Assembly (NCBI RefSeq): GCF_900609055.1
Contig: NZ_UXAW01000032.1
Span: 1 to 56,376 of the forward strand
Direction: 5' to 3'
DNA from: Pseudogemmobacter humi
GTDB taxonomy: Bacteria; Pseudomonadota; Alphaproteobacteria; Rhodobacterales; Rhodobacteraceae
Length of the DNA: 56,376 bases
Shown: positions 17,827-27,298 of the stretch, one piece after another
Numbering within the stretch: position 1 is the first letter of the stretch
How the letters are laid out: each line of letters begins with the position of its first letter
The notes under the pieces: generated by a model
What the model saw: only the letters and a program-made list of their open reading frames with translations
The model's database searches: none
What the model was told of the DNA's origin: nothing
Position numbers and translations under genes: made by a program

Positions 17827-18088
17827 AAACCTTGCGGGACGGAGCGAACATTCGCGGCCGTTGCGCAGTGCCGCTCAGGCTCGCCCTTGTTACCTGCCCG
17901 AAAGCCGGAAAACGTAACCGGGCGATTTGCGCGGCCTGGGCCCAGGTCTGTCAGTTATGGGGCGTACATAACGACATCTCTTATGCGGGGTTGCGGTATC
18001 AGAACTCCCGGGACTCACGGGCGGGACATGCAGCGCGTTTGCGAAGCGCCCGAAGGCGGCCCGCACCGCTCTGTTCGCGATCCGGTTT
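17827..18088. other. intergenic region between the convergent liv and nos operons
   Basis: No gene is supported here. Open frames in this stretch have no recognisable domains and overlap the hairpins or the nosX end. Together with the hairpins upstream it forms a 410-bp gap between the livJ-type gene and nosX. Confidence 0.5.
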
Positions 18089-19006
18089 TCAGGCCGGGCG
18101 CAGATCTTCGATCCTGGCCGCGGGAAAACCGGCCATGAGCCGCCCGATCTCTTCCTGATCTCTGGTCAGGCAGATCGCGGTGGAAAGCGCATCGGCCAGC
18201 GCCGCCTGCGGGGCCGAGACCGAAACCGCGGACCAGGGCGAATCCGCGGGGGCGCCGGTGCGGGCATCGAGAATATGGCCGTCGCGCCCGGCGGCATCGA
18301 AACAGGTGCCGCGCGGCGCCGAGGTGGCCAGCGCCCGGGCGGCCAGCGGCACTTCGGTGCCGCTTCCGGCGATGCGGACCGGCCAGGCGGCGCCATCCGG
18401 CTGCGGGCCGAGGGCGCGCAGCTCTCCGGTGTCGATCAGGATGTTGGTCAGCCCCTCGGAGTCCAGCAGCGCCGCCACCCGGTCGGCGACATAGCCCTGG
18501 CCGATGCCATTGAGCGTGAGCGCCATGCCCGGCGCCAGTGTGATCCGCCCGGCTGACAGACGCACCTTTTCCCACCCGGTCCGGGCGAGGGCCTCGCTGC
18601 GCTCGGTCGGTCCGGGCCTGCGGCCCGCCGCTGCGCTTTCGGCCCACAGCGCCCACAGGGGTTGCAGTGTCACGTCGAACAACCCGCCGGTTTCGCGATG
18701 GACAAGCCCCGCGAGGGTAAGACAATCGAGCAGCTCGAAGGGCGGTGCCTCCAGCCCGCCTTCGCGGTTCAGCCGCGACAGCGCGCTGTCCTCGCGGTAA
18801 AGGCTGAGGATGTTCTCCAGCCGGTCGATCTCGGACAGGCAGCGGGCGGTGATGGCTTCGGCCTCGGGGTGCTCAAGCCGGATCGAGGCGCGGGCGCCGA
18901 GCGCCTGGCCGGTCCAGTGCTGCGGCACCGGGCGGGCGGAAAGCGTGCCGGGCAGGGTGGCGGCGACGGCGGAAATGGTCAGGAAACGGCGGCGGGTCAG
19001 GTGCAT
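18089..19006 (-). CDS. nosX: FAD:protein FMN transferase of the nos operon (NosX)
   Basis: The 305-residue ApbE-family protein has an N-terminal twin-arginine type signal (LTRRRFLTISAVAA). The family features are visible: the LGARASIRLEH opening, the LNGIGQGYVADRVA segment, and IDTGELRALG followed by the SVSVSAPQAALADALST region with the metal-binding D/A motif. In denitrifiers NosX attaches FMN covalently to a threonine of NosR in the periplasm. It is the last gene of nosCRZDFYLX, three bases after nosL. Confidence 0.93.
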   Translation of the reverse strand: MHLTRRRFLTISAVAATLPGTLSARPVPQHWTGQALGARASIRLEHPEAEAITARCLSEIDRLENILSLYREDSALSRLNREGGLEAPPFELLDCLTLAGLVHRETGGLFDVTLQPLWALWAESAAAGRRPGPTERSEALARTGWEKVRLSAGRITLAPGMALTLNGIGQGYVADRVAALLDSEGLTNILIDTGELRALGPQPDGAAWPVRIAGSGTEVPLAARALATSAPRGTCFDAAGRDGHILDARTGAPADSPWSAVSVSAPQAALADALSTAICLTRDQEEIGRLMAGFPAARIEDLRPA

Positions 19007-19009
19007 GGC

Positions 19010-19588
19010 TCAGCCCTCACTGGGGCGCGACAGGGCGCGCAGGCGGCTTTCATAATCGGCATCGTCGTCGGAATCGGGCAGGGCGGCGGGGTCTTCGGCC
19101 GGGGCCAGCACCAGATCGTCGGGGATCTCGGACAGGCGCAGCACGGTGCCGCCCTGAGCAGCGGCAAAGGCTTCGGCGGCGTCGCGGGTGCCGAAGGGCA
19201 CGGTCTCGGGCAGGCCCATGCCGCCCTCGGCCACCGAGCCGACCACGTAGAACGCATCCCCGGCAGGGATCCAGTTGCCCTCCCCGGGCACTTCCCAGGT
19301 CGCTGCCGGGGCGCCCATGTCATTGACCTGGATCGCAAGGATCTTGTGGCTCTGCTCGGGCAGGCGCTGATAGGCGATGGCGTCGCGCACCTGGCTGAAG
19401 AACAGGGGCGTGCCGGGCAGCCCTTCCAGATGGACCTGGGCCTTGGGCCCGGGATGTTCGAGCAGGTTCATCTGGCAGAAATGGCCGAGCGTTTCGGGGA
19501 CGAGTTCCACCGGGCTGGTGTCCTGCCGGGTCTCTTCCTTGCAGGCGGCAAGGCCGAGACAGAGGGCGAGGATGAGCGCGCGTCTCAT
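19010..19588 (-). CDS. nosL: copper lipoprotein NosL
   Basis: The protein has 192 residues from the ATG at 19588, which overlaps the nosY stop (ATGA). A lipoprotein signal (LALCLGLAAC) makes C16 the likely lipidated residue. The FCQMN motif, with its Cys and Met, matches the Cu(I)-binding site of NosL, and the PLFFSQVRDAIAY segment is typical of the family. NosL delivers copper to apo-NosZ through the NosDFY complex. The acidic C-terminal tail (DSDDDADYESR) is seen in Paracoccus-type proteins. Confidence 0.93.
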   Translation of the reverse strand: MRRALILALCLGLAACKEETRQDTSPVELVPETLGHFCQMNLLEHPGPKAQVHLEGLPGTPLFFSQVRDAIAYQRLPEQSHKILAIQVNDMGAPAATWEVPGEGNWIPAGDAFYVVGSVAEGGMGLPETVPFGTRDAAEAFAAAQGGTVLRLSEIPDDLVLAPAEDPAALPDSDDDADYESRLRALSRPSEG

Positions 19589-20406
19589 GGCGTGACCTTT
19601 CGGAAAGCGGCGATGGCAAGCCCGAGCGCGAGGAAGGGCCAGAGCCCCACCGACAGCGCCGATTGCCAGAGCGGGATGGCGGCCGCGGCGCCGCCCATGC
19701 CGCCCGCCGCGCCGCTGGCCCCGGCGGCGGCGAGGTTGAACAGGCGGAAGGCGTCGGCCGGATTGGCCAGCAGGGCGGCGGGCAGCGCCCGGGTGGTGAA
19801 GGCGCCGCCGCCGTCCGAGACGATCAGCGCCAGCAGCGCGAGATCGTAAAGCACCACCGCACCCAGCCACAGCCCGACCGCCAGCCCCGCCGCGCCCGAG
19901 GGGCGGCGTGCGAGCGACGACAAAGCATAGCCCGCGCCGAGGAAGGTGGCGCCGAGCAGCACCGAGCTCCAGATCAGGCGCAACAGTGCCGGAATGCCTT
20001 TCAGCGAGGCGGGATCCGACCAGAACGCCGCCAGCGCCGCCGCGCCGTAGCCCGCGGTGACGGCGAGCGTCAGCACCAGCAGATGCGCGAGCAGCTTGCC
20101 CGCCAGCACCTCGGCCCGCGCGACCGGATAGGTCAGCAACAGGGGCAGGGTGCCGCGTTCCACCTCGCCCGCGATGGCGTCGAAGCTCATCAGAAGGGCG
20201 ATCAGGGGCACCAGATAGACGGCGAGCGAGGTCAGCGAGGCCACCGTCACCGACAGCCGGTCGGCGCCGATGTCGCCGGTGGGCGCGGCCCCGGCGGCGG
20301 CCAGCACCAGGGCGAAAACCACCATCAGCACCATGGCGATCGCCACCCAGCGGTTGCGAAGCGCGATGCGGAACTCGATCACGGCGGTGGAAAGGATGCG
20401 CCTCAT
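19585..20406 (-). CDS. nosY: ABC-2 type permease of the Nos copper/sulfur system (NosY)
   Basis: The 273-residue integral membrane protein has six predicted helices, beginning with the cytoplasmic VIEFRIALRNRWVAIAMVL segment and containing the GEVERGTLPLLLTYPVAR motif typical of NosY. It forms the membrane part of the NosDFY complex. Its 3-prime end overlaps nosL and its start overlaps the nosF stop, so the genes are translationally coupled. Confidence 0.93.
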   Translation of the reverse strand: MRRILSTAVIEFRIALRNRWVAIAMVLMVVFALVLAAAGAAPTGDIGADRLSVTVASLTSLAVYLVPLIALLMSFDAIAGEVERGTLPLLLTYPVARAEVLAGKLLAHLLVLTLAVTAGYGAAALAAFWSDPASLKGIPALLRLIWSSVLLGATFLGAGYALSSLARRPSGAAGLAVGLWLGAVVLYDLALLALIVSDGGGAFTTRALPAALLANPADAFRLFNLAAAGASGAAGGMGGAAAAIPLWQSALSVGLWPFLALGLAIAAFRKVTP

Positions 20407-21302
20407 TGCCCGTCCCTCCGGCTGAAATGGGAATAGATGTCTTCCAGGCTGGGCGGGATCACATCCACATCCTGAACGCGCGCCCCGAGGCCGGTGATCC
20501 GGGCCAGCACCGCCAGCTTCTCGCTCTGGCCGCAGGTCAGATGCAGGGTGCCGTCTGGGCCGGGCACCGCGCCGGGCAGCGCCGAGGCGAGGCTGTCCTG
20601 GTAATCGGCGGCCGGAGTGACGGTGATCGCCACCGGCAGCGCCGCCTCGCGCCGCAAGTCAGTAAGCGTTCCTTCGGCCACCAGCCGCCCCTTCGACAGG
20701 ATCAGGATGCGGTCGGTGCGCGCCTCGACCTCGGTCAGCACATGGCTGGACAGCAGGATCGAAGTGCCCCCCGCCGCCAGCCCGTCGAGAAGCGCGTAGA
20801 AATCGCGGCGCGACACCGGATCAAGGCCCGAGGTCGGCTCGTCCAGCACCAGAAGGCGCGGCTGGCCGATCAGGGTCTGCGCAAGGCCGACGCGCTGGCG
20901 CATCCCCTTGGAATAGGTGCCGATCCGGCGGCGCGCGGCATGGGCGAGACCCACCCGCGCGAGCAGATCCATCGCCTGGGACGGCGCCTCGCCGCGCAGG
21001 CGCAGGTAGTGGCGGATCTGTTCCTCGCCGGTCAGCGCGGGGTGAAAAGCGGCATTCTCCGGCAGATAGGCCACCTGCACCCGGGCCGTGGCCGATCCGG
21101 GCAGCGCGCCGCAGACCGTGACCTCACCCGCGTCGTAAGGGATCAGCCCGAGCAGGATCTTCATCAGCGTCGATTTCCCGGCGCCGTTATGGCCCAGAAG
21201 CGCCACCCTTTGTCCGGGGGCGAGCGTCAGCGACACATCGGTCAGCGCCTCGACCGGGCCGAAGCGTTTAGTGAGCGCCGAGATCGTCAGGGTCGATGTC
21301 AT
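20403..21302 (-). CDS. nosF: ABC ATPase of the Nos maturation complex (NosF)
   Basis: The 299-residue ATPase has Walker A GHNGAGKST at about residues 36-44, the signature YSKGMRQRVGLAQTL and Walker B LLVLDEPTSGLDP. NosF binds the cytoplasmic face of NosY and drives the mechanical change in NosD needed for Cu-centre assembly in NosZ. The gene starts within the end of nosD (35-bp overlap). Confidence 0.95.
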   Translation of the reverse strand: MTSTLTISALTKRFGPVEALTDVSLTLAPGQRVALLGHNGAGKSTLMKILLGLIPYDAGEVTVCGALPGSATARVQVAYLPENAAFHPALTGEEQIRHYLRLRGEAPSQAMDLLARVGLAHAARRRIGTYSKGMRQRVGLAQTLIGQPRLLVLDEPTSGLDPVSRRDFYALLDGLAAGGTSILLSSHVLTEVEARTDRILILSKGRLVAEGTLTDLRREAALPVAITVTPAADYQDSLASALPGAVPGPDGTLHLTCGQSEKLAVLARITGLGARVQDVDVIPPSLEDIYSHFSRRDGQ

Positions 21303-22596
21303 CGTAATTTCCTTGCGCCCAGCGTCCGGCGGCTTCGGCCTCGTAAGCCTCGACTTCCGGCGGGACGGGGATGGTCAGGGGGTGCATCAGCGGATGGCTG
21401 TCGGTGACCCCGCCGGGCAGGGTGGCGGGAAAGCTCGACTGGCTCCAGCGGATCAGCTGCACCGCCGGAGAGCCGGTCAGCAGCGCCGCGGCGGGCTGCG
21501 ACCAGAGGATATGGTCCATCAGATCGTTGGGCCGATAGGTCGCATCGGCGATGCCGTCGCCGTTCAGATCATAGGCCGGGTGGTCGGACCAGAAATTGCC
21601 GCGGCCCTCGTGGCTCCACTCCATGAAGCGGGTGCCGACATATTTCACCTGCTCGCGGTTGGCGATGAAGGCATTGCCGGTCAGCACGTTGCGCTCGGAT
21701 CCGGCGGTGAAATGCAACCCGATGCCGCAGTTCTGGAAGCGGTTGTTCCAGATCAGATTCTTGTGGGCGTTGTAGATGAACAGGCATTTCTTCGTGCCGC
21801 CGCGGATCAGATTGCCGGTCACATCGGCGTTGTTGGCATAGTTCAGCATCAGCCCGTGCTCGCGGTCGCCGAGGCTGAGGTTGTTCAGGATCTTGCCGCG
21901 GTCCGAGAACATGATCGCAAAGCCCAGATGGTTGCCGATCGAGATATTGCCGGAAACCTCGGTGTTGCGGGTATACATGAAATGCACCGCGAAGCGCAGG
22001 TCGCGCATCACGTTGTTGCGGTAGATGCTGTCGGCGCTGGCGTTCGAGAAGATGCCGTCGCGGCCATAGCGGATGGTGTTGCCGTCAAGCAGGGTGCCCG
22101 GGCTGTTCCAGACATAGATGCCGTTGCCGCGCTGGTTCATCTGATGATGCCGGCGGCCGGTGATCGTGTTGCCCGTAACGCGGGCGTCGCGGCCGCCGTG
22201 AACGTCGATCCCGTGCATGTTGTCGGTGAGCGTCAGCCCCTCGACCACCGCGCGGTCGGCGCCTTTCAGGATCTTCACCCCGGAGTCGAGATCTTCGTTG
22301 CGGCCCCCGGAGCCGGTGACGGTGAAACCCTTCAGCACCACGTCCGGCGCAGCGATGGTGATGACGCTGCCCTGACCCAGACCATCGACCACCGCGGTCG
22401 CGGGGCCGGTCAGCACCAGCGGGCGGTCGATGGTGACGGGGCCGGAATAGGCGCCCCCCTCCAGGATCAGCACATCGCCGGGGGTGGCCCCGGCGATGGC
22501 GGCGGCCAGGCTGCCCTCTCCCGGCGCGACCTCGCGCTCTGCCGCGAGGGACGGCAGAGCGGTCAGCAGACCGAGGATCAGGGCAGCCAGCCGCAT
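21268..22596 (-). CDS. nosD: periplasmic beta-helix protein NosD
   Basis: The protein has 442 residues from the ATG at 22596, with a cleavable signal (MRLAALILGLLTALPSLAA). The body is a run of CASH-type right-handed beta-helix repeats (LTDNMHGIDVHGGRDARVTG, GNTIRYGRDGIFSNASA, NNADVTGNLIRGG and others). NosD receives copper from NosL and hands it to NosZ. The frame is open upstream of 22596, but that part only shadows nosZ. It lies two bases after the nosZ stop. Confidence 0.95.
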   Translation of the reverse strand: MRLAALILGLLTALPSLAAEREVAPGEGSLAAAIAGATPGDVLILEGGAYSGPVTIDRPLVLTGPATAVVDGLGQGSVITIAAPDVVLKGFTVTGSGGRNEDLDSGVKILKGADRAVVEGLTLTDNMHGIDVHGGRDARVTGNTITGRRHHQMNQRGNGIYVWNSPGTLLDGNTIRYGRDGIFSNASADSIYRNNVMRDLRFAVHFMYTRNTEVSGNISIGNHLGFAIMFSDRGKILNNLSLGDREHGLMLNYANNADVTGNLIRGGTKKCLFIYNAHKNLIWNNRFQNCGIGLHFTAGSERNVLTGNAFIANREQVKYVGTRFMEWSHEGRGNFWSDHPAYDLNGDGIADATYRPNDLMDHILWSQPAAALLTGSPAVQLIRWSQSSFPATLPGGVTDSHPLMHPLTIPVPPEVEAYEAEAAGRWAQGNYDDIDPDDLGAH

Positions 22597-22598
22597 TC

Positions 22599-24542
22599 TC
22601 AGGCCTCCTTCGGCTCGACGAACATCCGGCCGCGCATCTCCATATGCAGCGCGTGGCAGAACCACTGGCAGTAATACCAGTAGACCCCGGCATTCGCCGC
22701 CACGAAGGTGACGGAAGAGGTCTGCTGCGGCCCGACCTCCATCGCCACGCCATGGTTGCCCATGGTGAAGCCGTGGGTCAGGTCGTCGATCTCGTCCAGG
22801 TTGGTGACGATCACCGTCACCTCGTCGCCCTCTTTGACGGTGAACTCCTCAAGCGAGAAGGACGGCGCGACCGAGGTCATATAGACCCGCACCTTGTTGC
22901 CGTCGCGGATCACCGTATCGGCCCATTCGTCGATATTCACGCCGTCGGCCTCGGCCTGGGCGCGGGTTTCGGCCCACATCGGATCGTTGCGGTCCCAGAC
23001 CGATTTGATGTTCGACATCACCGAGGGATGGACGGCGATGGCGTCATGCGGCTCGGCGAAGTTGGGGCCGTCGTGGACCAGCACCATCTTGTCGCCCGAA
23101 ATGTCGATCAGCTGATCGTTCTCGGGTTTCAGCGGCCCGGTGTTCAGGAAACGGTCCTTCGAGAACTTGCACAGACAGACCAGCCACTGGTTCTGGGCGT
23201 CCAGCGTCTCGCCCATCACCGTTTTCAGGTGGCCGGGCTGGTAATGCACGTCGATCTTGTCCCTGATCGGATCGACATTCTCGCCGGCATAGGCGCGGAT
23301 CGCATCCTCGATGTTCCACTTGACCACCTGGCTGTCGAGGAACAGCGAAGTATAGGCGTTGCCGCGCCCGTCGAAAGCGGTGTGCAGCGGGCCGAGGCCA
23401 AGCTGCGGCTCGGCCACCACCACGCTGCGCGGCTCGGCATTCTCGTAGAACAGCGTGTCGAATTTGGTGGTGTCCAGCACCGTCACCGTGGGCGAGAGCT
23501 TGCCGCCGATGCAGAGGTGCTTCTTGTCCGGCGCCATGTTGCAGCCGTGCGGGTTGTTGGCGATCGGCACATAGCGGGTGAACAGGCTGTTCGCATCCTT
23601 GCGCCCGTCCAGCACCTTGCAGCCGTTCACCTCTTCATACTGGCCGGCGGCCACGGCCTTCTCGATTTCCTCGATGTTGAAGATCACCACATGGTCCATC
23701 TCCGATTCCGTCATCTCGGCCAGGTTCATGCCCATTTCCGAGTTATACGACGTCGAGAACGCCCATTTGCCGGTGTAATCGGCATCGCAGTTGTCGAGGT
23801 TGCCTGACACCTGAACCTGCCAGGCGACCTCCCATTTCTCGGCATCGACCGCGGTGAAGATGTTCACATAGGTCGACACGTCGGTCATGGTCGAGCCGTC
23901 GTTGTTGAGCGGCGCCTCGTCCTCGCCATTGGCGAAGATATAGTTGGTCTTCGGCCATTTCTGCGGCCGCATGCCGTGGATGCCCTTGGCGTTCGGGATC
24001 TCCAGGATGGCATCGCATTTCATCACGTCGCCGCGCACCCGGGCCACGCGGGTGTTGGACTTGTCGTTCATGAACAGGAAGCGGCCGTCGTATTTGCCGT
24101 CGGTCATCGACATATGAACGTGGTGAAGATCGCCGTTGTCGTGGATCTTCTTGCCGTTGGCCTCAAGCTGCTTCTTGGTCTTCTCGCTCATCGTCCGCTG
24201 GTGGATGCGGATCGATTCATTGGTCTGGCCCCAGCCGGTGGCCGAGCAGCGGTTGAACACCGGCACCCGCATCAGCTCGCGCATCGAGGGGATGCCGAGG
24301 ATGCGCATCTCGCCGGTCTGGCCCGAGGACCAGAAGCCGTAGTAATCGTCAAGCTGGCCGGGCGGGATCGAGCCATCCGCCCCGGCGGCCAGCGCCGCGC
24401 CCGAGGTGGCGGCGGTAATCCCGCCGATTCCGCCAACGCCAAGCGCCAGGCGTCCGCCCAGAGTGCCCGCGACAGCGGCGCCCCCGGCGGTGGCGCCAAG
24501 CAGCAGCCTTCGGCTCAGTCCCTTCTTTTCGGTCGGTTCCAT
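22599..24542 (-). CDS. nosZ: nitrous-oxide reductase (clade I)
   Basis: The protein has 647 residues from the ATG at 24542, preceded by AGAGGAG; an ATG at 24566 would add eight residues but lacks such a site. A twin-arginine signal ([13 protein letters not shown]) marks it as the Tat-exported clade I type. The seven-bladed propeller carries the CuZ histidines (for example [12 protein letters not shown] and NPHGCN), and the C-terminal cupredoxin domain has the CuA site ([12 protein letters not shown]). It reduces N2O to N2 in the periplasm using electrons from cytochrome c or pseudoazurin. The length is close to that of P. denitrificans NosZ. Confidence 0.98.
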   Translation of the reverse strand: MEPTEKKGLSRRLLLGATAGGAAVAGTLGGRLALGVGGIGGITAATSGAALAAGADGSIPPGQLDDYYGFWSSGQTGEMRILGIPSMRELMRVPVFNRCSATGWGQTNESIRIHQRTMSEKTKKQLEANGKKIHDNGDLHHVHMSMTDGKYDGRFLFMNDKSNTRVARVRGDVMKCDAILEIPNAKGIHGMRPQKWPKTNYIFANGEDEAPLNNDGSTMTDVSTYVNIFTAVDAEKWEVAWQVQVSGNLDNCDADYTGKWAFSTSYNSEMGMNLAEMTESEMDHVVIFNIEEIEKAVAAGQYEEVNGCKVLDGRKDANSLFTRYVPIANNPHGCNMAPDKKHLCIGGKLSPTVTVLDTTKFDTLFYENAEPRSVVVAEPQLGLGPLHTAFDGRGNAYTSLFLDSQVVKWNIEDAIRAYAGENVDPIRDKIDVHYQPGHLKTVMGETLDAQNQWLVCLCKFSKDRFLNTGPLKPENDQLIDISGDKMVLVHDGPNFAEPHDAIAVHPSVMSNIKSVWDRNDPMWAETRAQAEADGVNIDEWADTVIRDGNKVRVYMTSVAPSFSLEEFTVKEGDEVTVIVTNLDEIDDLTHGFTMGNHGVAMEVGPQQTSSVTFVAANAGVYWYYCQWFCHALHMEMRGRMFVEPKEA

Positions 24543-24562
24543 GATCGGACTCCTCTGGTTGG

Positions 24563-26779
24563 TCATAGTGTGGGTTGAGTGGTGCGGGCGGCGTTCGGAT
24601 GCCCGGCCGGGGGCATCCCCAGTTTCGGCGCCGTGCTTTCCGCCAGTTTTTCCCGCCGTTTCAGCTTTTTGATCACAACGGGGCATTTGGTTTCCGACTG
24701 GTAAAGCACCTGGCAATGCAGGCAGTTGATGCACTCGTTCGGATTGATCTCGCCGGTCGGATGGATCGACTGCACCGGGCATTCGTTGGCGCAGGTCTGA
24801 CAGGGGTTGCCGCATTCATGGTAACGCTTCAGCCAGTCGAACATCCGCAGCCGCGCCGGGATCGCCAGCGCCGCGCCAAGCGGGCAGAGGTAACGGCAGT
24901 AGAAGCGTTCCACGAACAGCCCCGCCGCCAACAGCGCCAGCGCATAGGCCACGAAGGGCCAGGCGCGCATGAATTTCAGGATGATCGAGGTCTTGAACGG
25001 CTCGACCTCAGCCAGATGCTCGGCCTGTTCGATGCTCATCAGCGAGACGCCGAACAGACCGAGGAAGATCATGTATTTCACCGGCCAGAGCCGCTCGTGC
25101 AGGCCCCAGGGCAGGGTCCATTGCGGAACGCGCAGCTTGCGGGCGATCTGGTTGGTGATCTCTTGCAGCGCCCCAAAGGGACAAAGCCAGCCGCAATAGG
25201 CGCCCCGGCCCCAGAACAACAGCGCGGCGGCCAGGGCGAACCACAGGATGAAGGTCAGGGGGTCCAGCAGGAAGGCCTGCCAGCTGAACCCGTTCACAAG
25301 GCTGCCGAACAAAGCCATCAGGTTCACCACTGACAGCTGCGCGTTGAACATCCAGCCCAGCACCACCAGCGTGACCGTCAGATAGGCCATGCGGAACCAC
25401 CAGAACCGCCGCCCGTTCCTGACCGCGTAATGCTGGAAGAAGAACACCGCGGTCAGCACCACCAGCATCGCGGCGAGAATGCCGATCTTCACCGTCGAAT
25501 CCTGCCAGATCCGCTTCCACAGATCGGACTGGGCCTGGCCCTCCTCGCGCTCGGCCCGGGCGATGGCGTCGTTCTGCACCGCGGCCTGTTCCGGAGGCGG
25601 CGCGATGGCGCGCAGGAACTGCGGCGGCAGCTGGTAGCCCAGGTCGAAGGTCTGGAACACCTTCTCCACCGGCCCGATCTCGCGGTGCACCAGAAGCTGG
25701 ATGCGGAAGGGTTTCGCCGGATCGAAGCCGGATTCTGCCGGGATGCGGAACAGGTCCATTTCGGTAAATTCGGGGGCGCCCTCGGCGGTGATCGCATTGA
25801 TGCGGCGATGGTCGCGGTCGCGGAAGCGCACAGAAATATCGTCCTGGATCAGCACGATCCGGTCGAAGATGCCGCCGCGCACATAGCCCGAGCCCTTGAA
25901 GCTGTAGAGCCCGCGGCCCATCACCGCCACGGCCTGGTCGCCCTCGGCCAGCCAGCCGCGCAGGTTGGCCGCGGCAGCCTCGCCCAGCAGCGCCTGGCCG
26001 ATGGCAGGAACCGAGACCAGCGCCGCCTGCATCTCGATGAAAGTGGTTTCGGGCGCCTCGGTCAGGGCGCGGGCAGCGGCGCGCGGGTCCGGGTTGGCGG
26101 CGAAGGCGGCGTTGACCTGGCCCACGTCCAGCGACAGCCGCCGCAGGGTGCCGTCGCCCTCCATCACATGCCAGTCGGCCTCGGCCGTCGCTTCGGGGTC
26201 GATCCCGAACCGCGGGCCGGTCCCCGCCGTCTCGGGCGCCAGCCCGCCAAGGCCCAGCGCGCGCGCCACCTTCAGCCCCGAGCGGATGATCGAATCGTCG
26301 ATCACCATCACGGTGACGGTGGCGCCGGAGATGATGTCCACCTCATGTCCGGTGCCGCCCGACCGCGCTTCGGCCACCAGATCGAGGCCGGTGTAACCCG
26401 CGACCACCGCGGTCATCTTCGCCTCGGGGATGCCGATCAGCACGATGGGCTCCGAGTGTTTCACCAGCCGCGCCCCGGCGATCCTCGCGTCCTGGTCCAC
26501 CGCCACCAGGGTATGGATCGGCTTGCCGGAATAACCGGTGGTGCCGACGAAATCCGAGGTGACGAAGACCCAGGCCACGGTTTCCGCCCCTTTCAGCACC
26601 GGGGCCACCGCCACATCCTCGCGCACCGGGCCGAAACTGTCGGCGCCCGGCACCAGGTCGGCGGCATTCTGTGCGGGAAGCAGGGTTTGCAGCACCGTCT
26701 CGGCACTGGCGGCGGCGGGCAGGACCAGCAGCAGAAGGCAGGTCAGCAGGCGGCAGACAAGAGGGCGGGCAAGGGTCAT
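24563..26779 (-). CDS. nosR: membrane flavo-iron-sulfur protein NosR
   Basis: The protein has 738 residues from the ATG at 26779; the longer open frame upstream is a shadow of nosC. It has a signal sequence ([17 protein letters not shown]), then a periplasmic FMN-binding domain with the SGATVT flavinylation site. Several membrane helices carry two CxxxCP motifs ([24 protein letters not shown]), and a cytoplasmic ferredoxin-like tail has two [4Fe-4S] Cys sets ([20 protein letters not shown]). NosR passes electrons to NosZ and supports nosZ expression. NosX would supply its FMN. The nosC stop overlaps its start. Confidence 0.96.
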   Translation of the reverse strand: MTLARPLVCRLLTCLLLLVLPAAASAETVLQTLLPAQNAADLVPGADSFGPVREDVAVAPVLKGAETVAWVFVTSDFVGTTGYSGKPIHTLVAVDQDARIAGARLVKHSEPIVLIGIPEAKMTAVVAGYTGLDLVAEARSGGTGHEVDIISGATVTVMVIDDSIIRSGLKVARALGLGGLAPETAGTGPRFGIDPEATAEADWHVMEGDGTLRRLSLDVGQVNAAFAANPDPRAAARALTEAPETTFIEMQAALVSVPAIGQALLGEAAAANLRGWLAEGDQAVAVMGRGLYSFKGSGYVRGGIFDRIVLIQDDISVRFRDRDHRRINAITAEGAPEFTEMDLFRIPAESGFDPAKPFRIQLLVHREIGPVEKVFQTFDLGYQLPPQFLRAIAPPPEQAAVQNDAIARAEREEGQAQSDLWKRIWQDSTVKIGILAAMLVVLTAVFFFQHYAVRNGRRFWWFRMAYLTVTLVVLGWMFNAQLSVVNLMALFGSLVNGFSWQAFLLDPLTFILWFALAAALLFWGRGAYCGWLCPFGALQEITNQIARKLRVPQWTLPWGLHERLWPVKYMIFLGLFGVSLMSIEQAEHLAEVEPFKTSIILKFMRAWPFVAYALALLAAGLFVERFYCRYLCPLGAALAIPARLRMFDWLKRYHECGNPCQTCANECPVQSIHPTGEINPNECINCLHCQVLYQSETKCPVVIKKLKRREKLAESTAPKLGMPPAGHPNAARTTQPTL

Positions 26780-27231
26780 GCTGGGATCGTCCTGGCGGAA
26801 GCCCGGAGCCCGGCCGCGTCTTCCGCCATCGCGGAAATCGCAGAGAAGAGGGACATCCGGGCGGGGAAAGGCGGGGGTCCGCGCGAAGGCGGCAGGCATC
26901 TGTGACGCGACGGCGCGATGGTTCCGGCCGCGGCGGGCGGGGCACCGCGCTGCCAGGTGGCGGGGTGGACAAGGCTCTGCGCCTGCGGAAATTCTCCGGC
27001 GGCGACATCGCAAAGCGCGCAATCGCAGCAATCATGCGGGGCGGGATGCTCGTTCCCGGCACCGTCGAGCCAGACCGTCTTTTCTCCTTCGCCGCCGCAG
27101 ATCACCAGGGCGGTCAGCGGGCCGGTGACCGGCGTCGCCGCCTGCGCCCAGGTGCCGGTCAGCAGCGCCAGCACCGACAGAATGGTCAGGCAGATGCGGA
27201 GCCGGAAAAGAAGGGGCGGGCTGCGGGTCAT
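26776..27231 (-). CDS. nosC: NosC, small exported protein of unknown function
   Basis: The 151-residue protein has an N-terminal hydrophobic signal (LTILSVLALLTGTWAQA) and a CxxCxxC motif with one extra Cys (HDCCDCALCD) at about residues 67-76. It resembles DUF2946-like small Cys-rich proteins. The first gene of the Paracoccus nos operon has these features and the same place, ahead of nosR, and is called nosC; its role is not known, but metal or redox sensing is plausible. The C-terminal 60 residues are basic and proline-rich with no recognisable domain. It begins 42 bp from the centre of an FNR/NNR-type box. Confidence 0.8.
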   Translation of the reverse strand: MTRSPPLLFRLRICLTILSVLALLTGTWAQAATPVTGPLTALVICGGEGEKTVWLDGAGNEHPAPHDCCDCALCDVAAGEFPQAQSLVHPATWQRGAPPAAAGTIAPSRHRCLPPSRGPPPFPARMSLFSAISAMAEDAAGLRASARTIPA

Positions 27232-27266
27232 GAGCCTTGGGATAGAGCCTGGGTCATGGGGCTTCT

Positions 27267-27280
27267 TTGTGCGGCAACAA
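27267..27280 (-). promoter_or_regulatory. FNR/NNR-type box upstream of nosC
   Basis: TTG and CAA half-sites are separated by eight bases (TTGTGCGGCAACAA), matching the TTG-N8-CAA core of FNR/NNR/DNR sites, though the inner bases differ from TTGAT-N4-ATCAA. The expected -10 position of a class II promoter carries TATCCC. Control by NNR or FnrP is known for nos operons in Paracoccus; assignment of this box is inferred. Confidence 0.55.
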
Positions 27281-27298
27281 ACTGCCCGCGGTTTGGCC

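Noticed and set aside
17679-18088. Small protein genes in the liv-nos gap
   Set aside because: Open frames there cross the hairpins, lack ribosome binding sites and show no protein-like composition.
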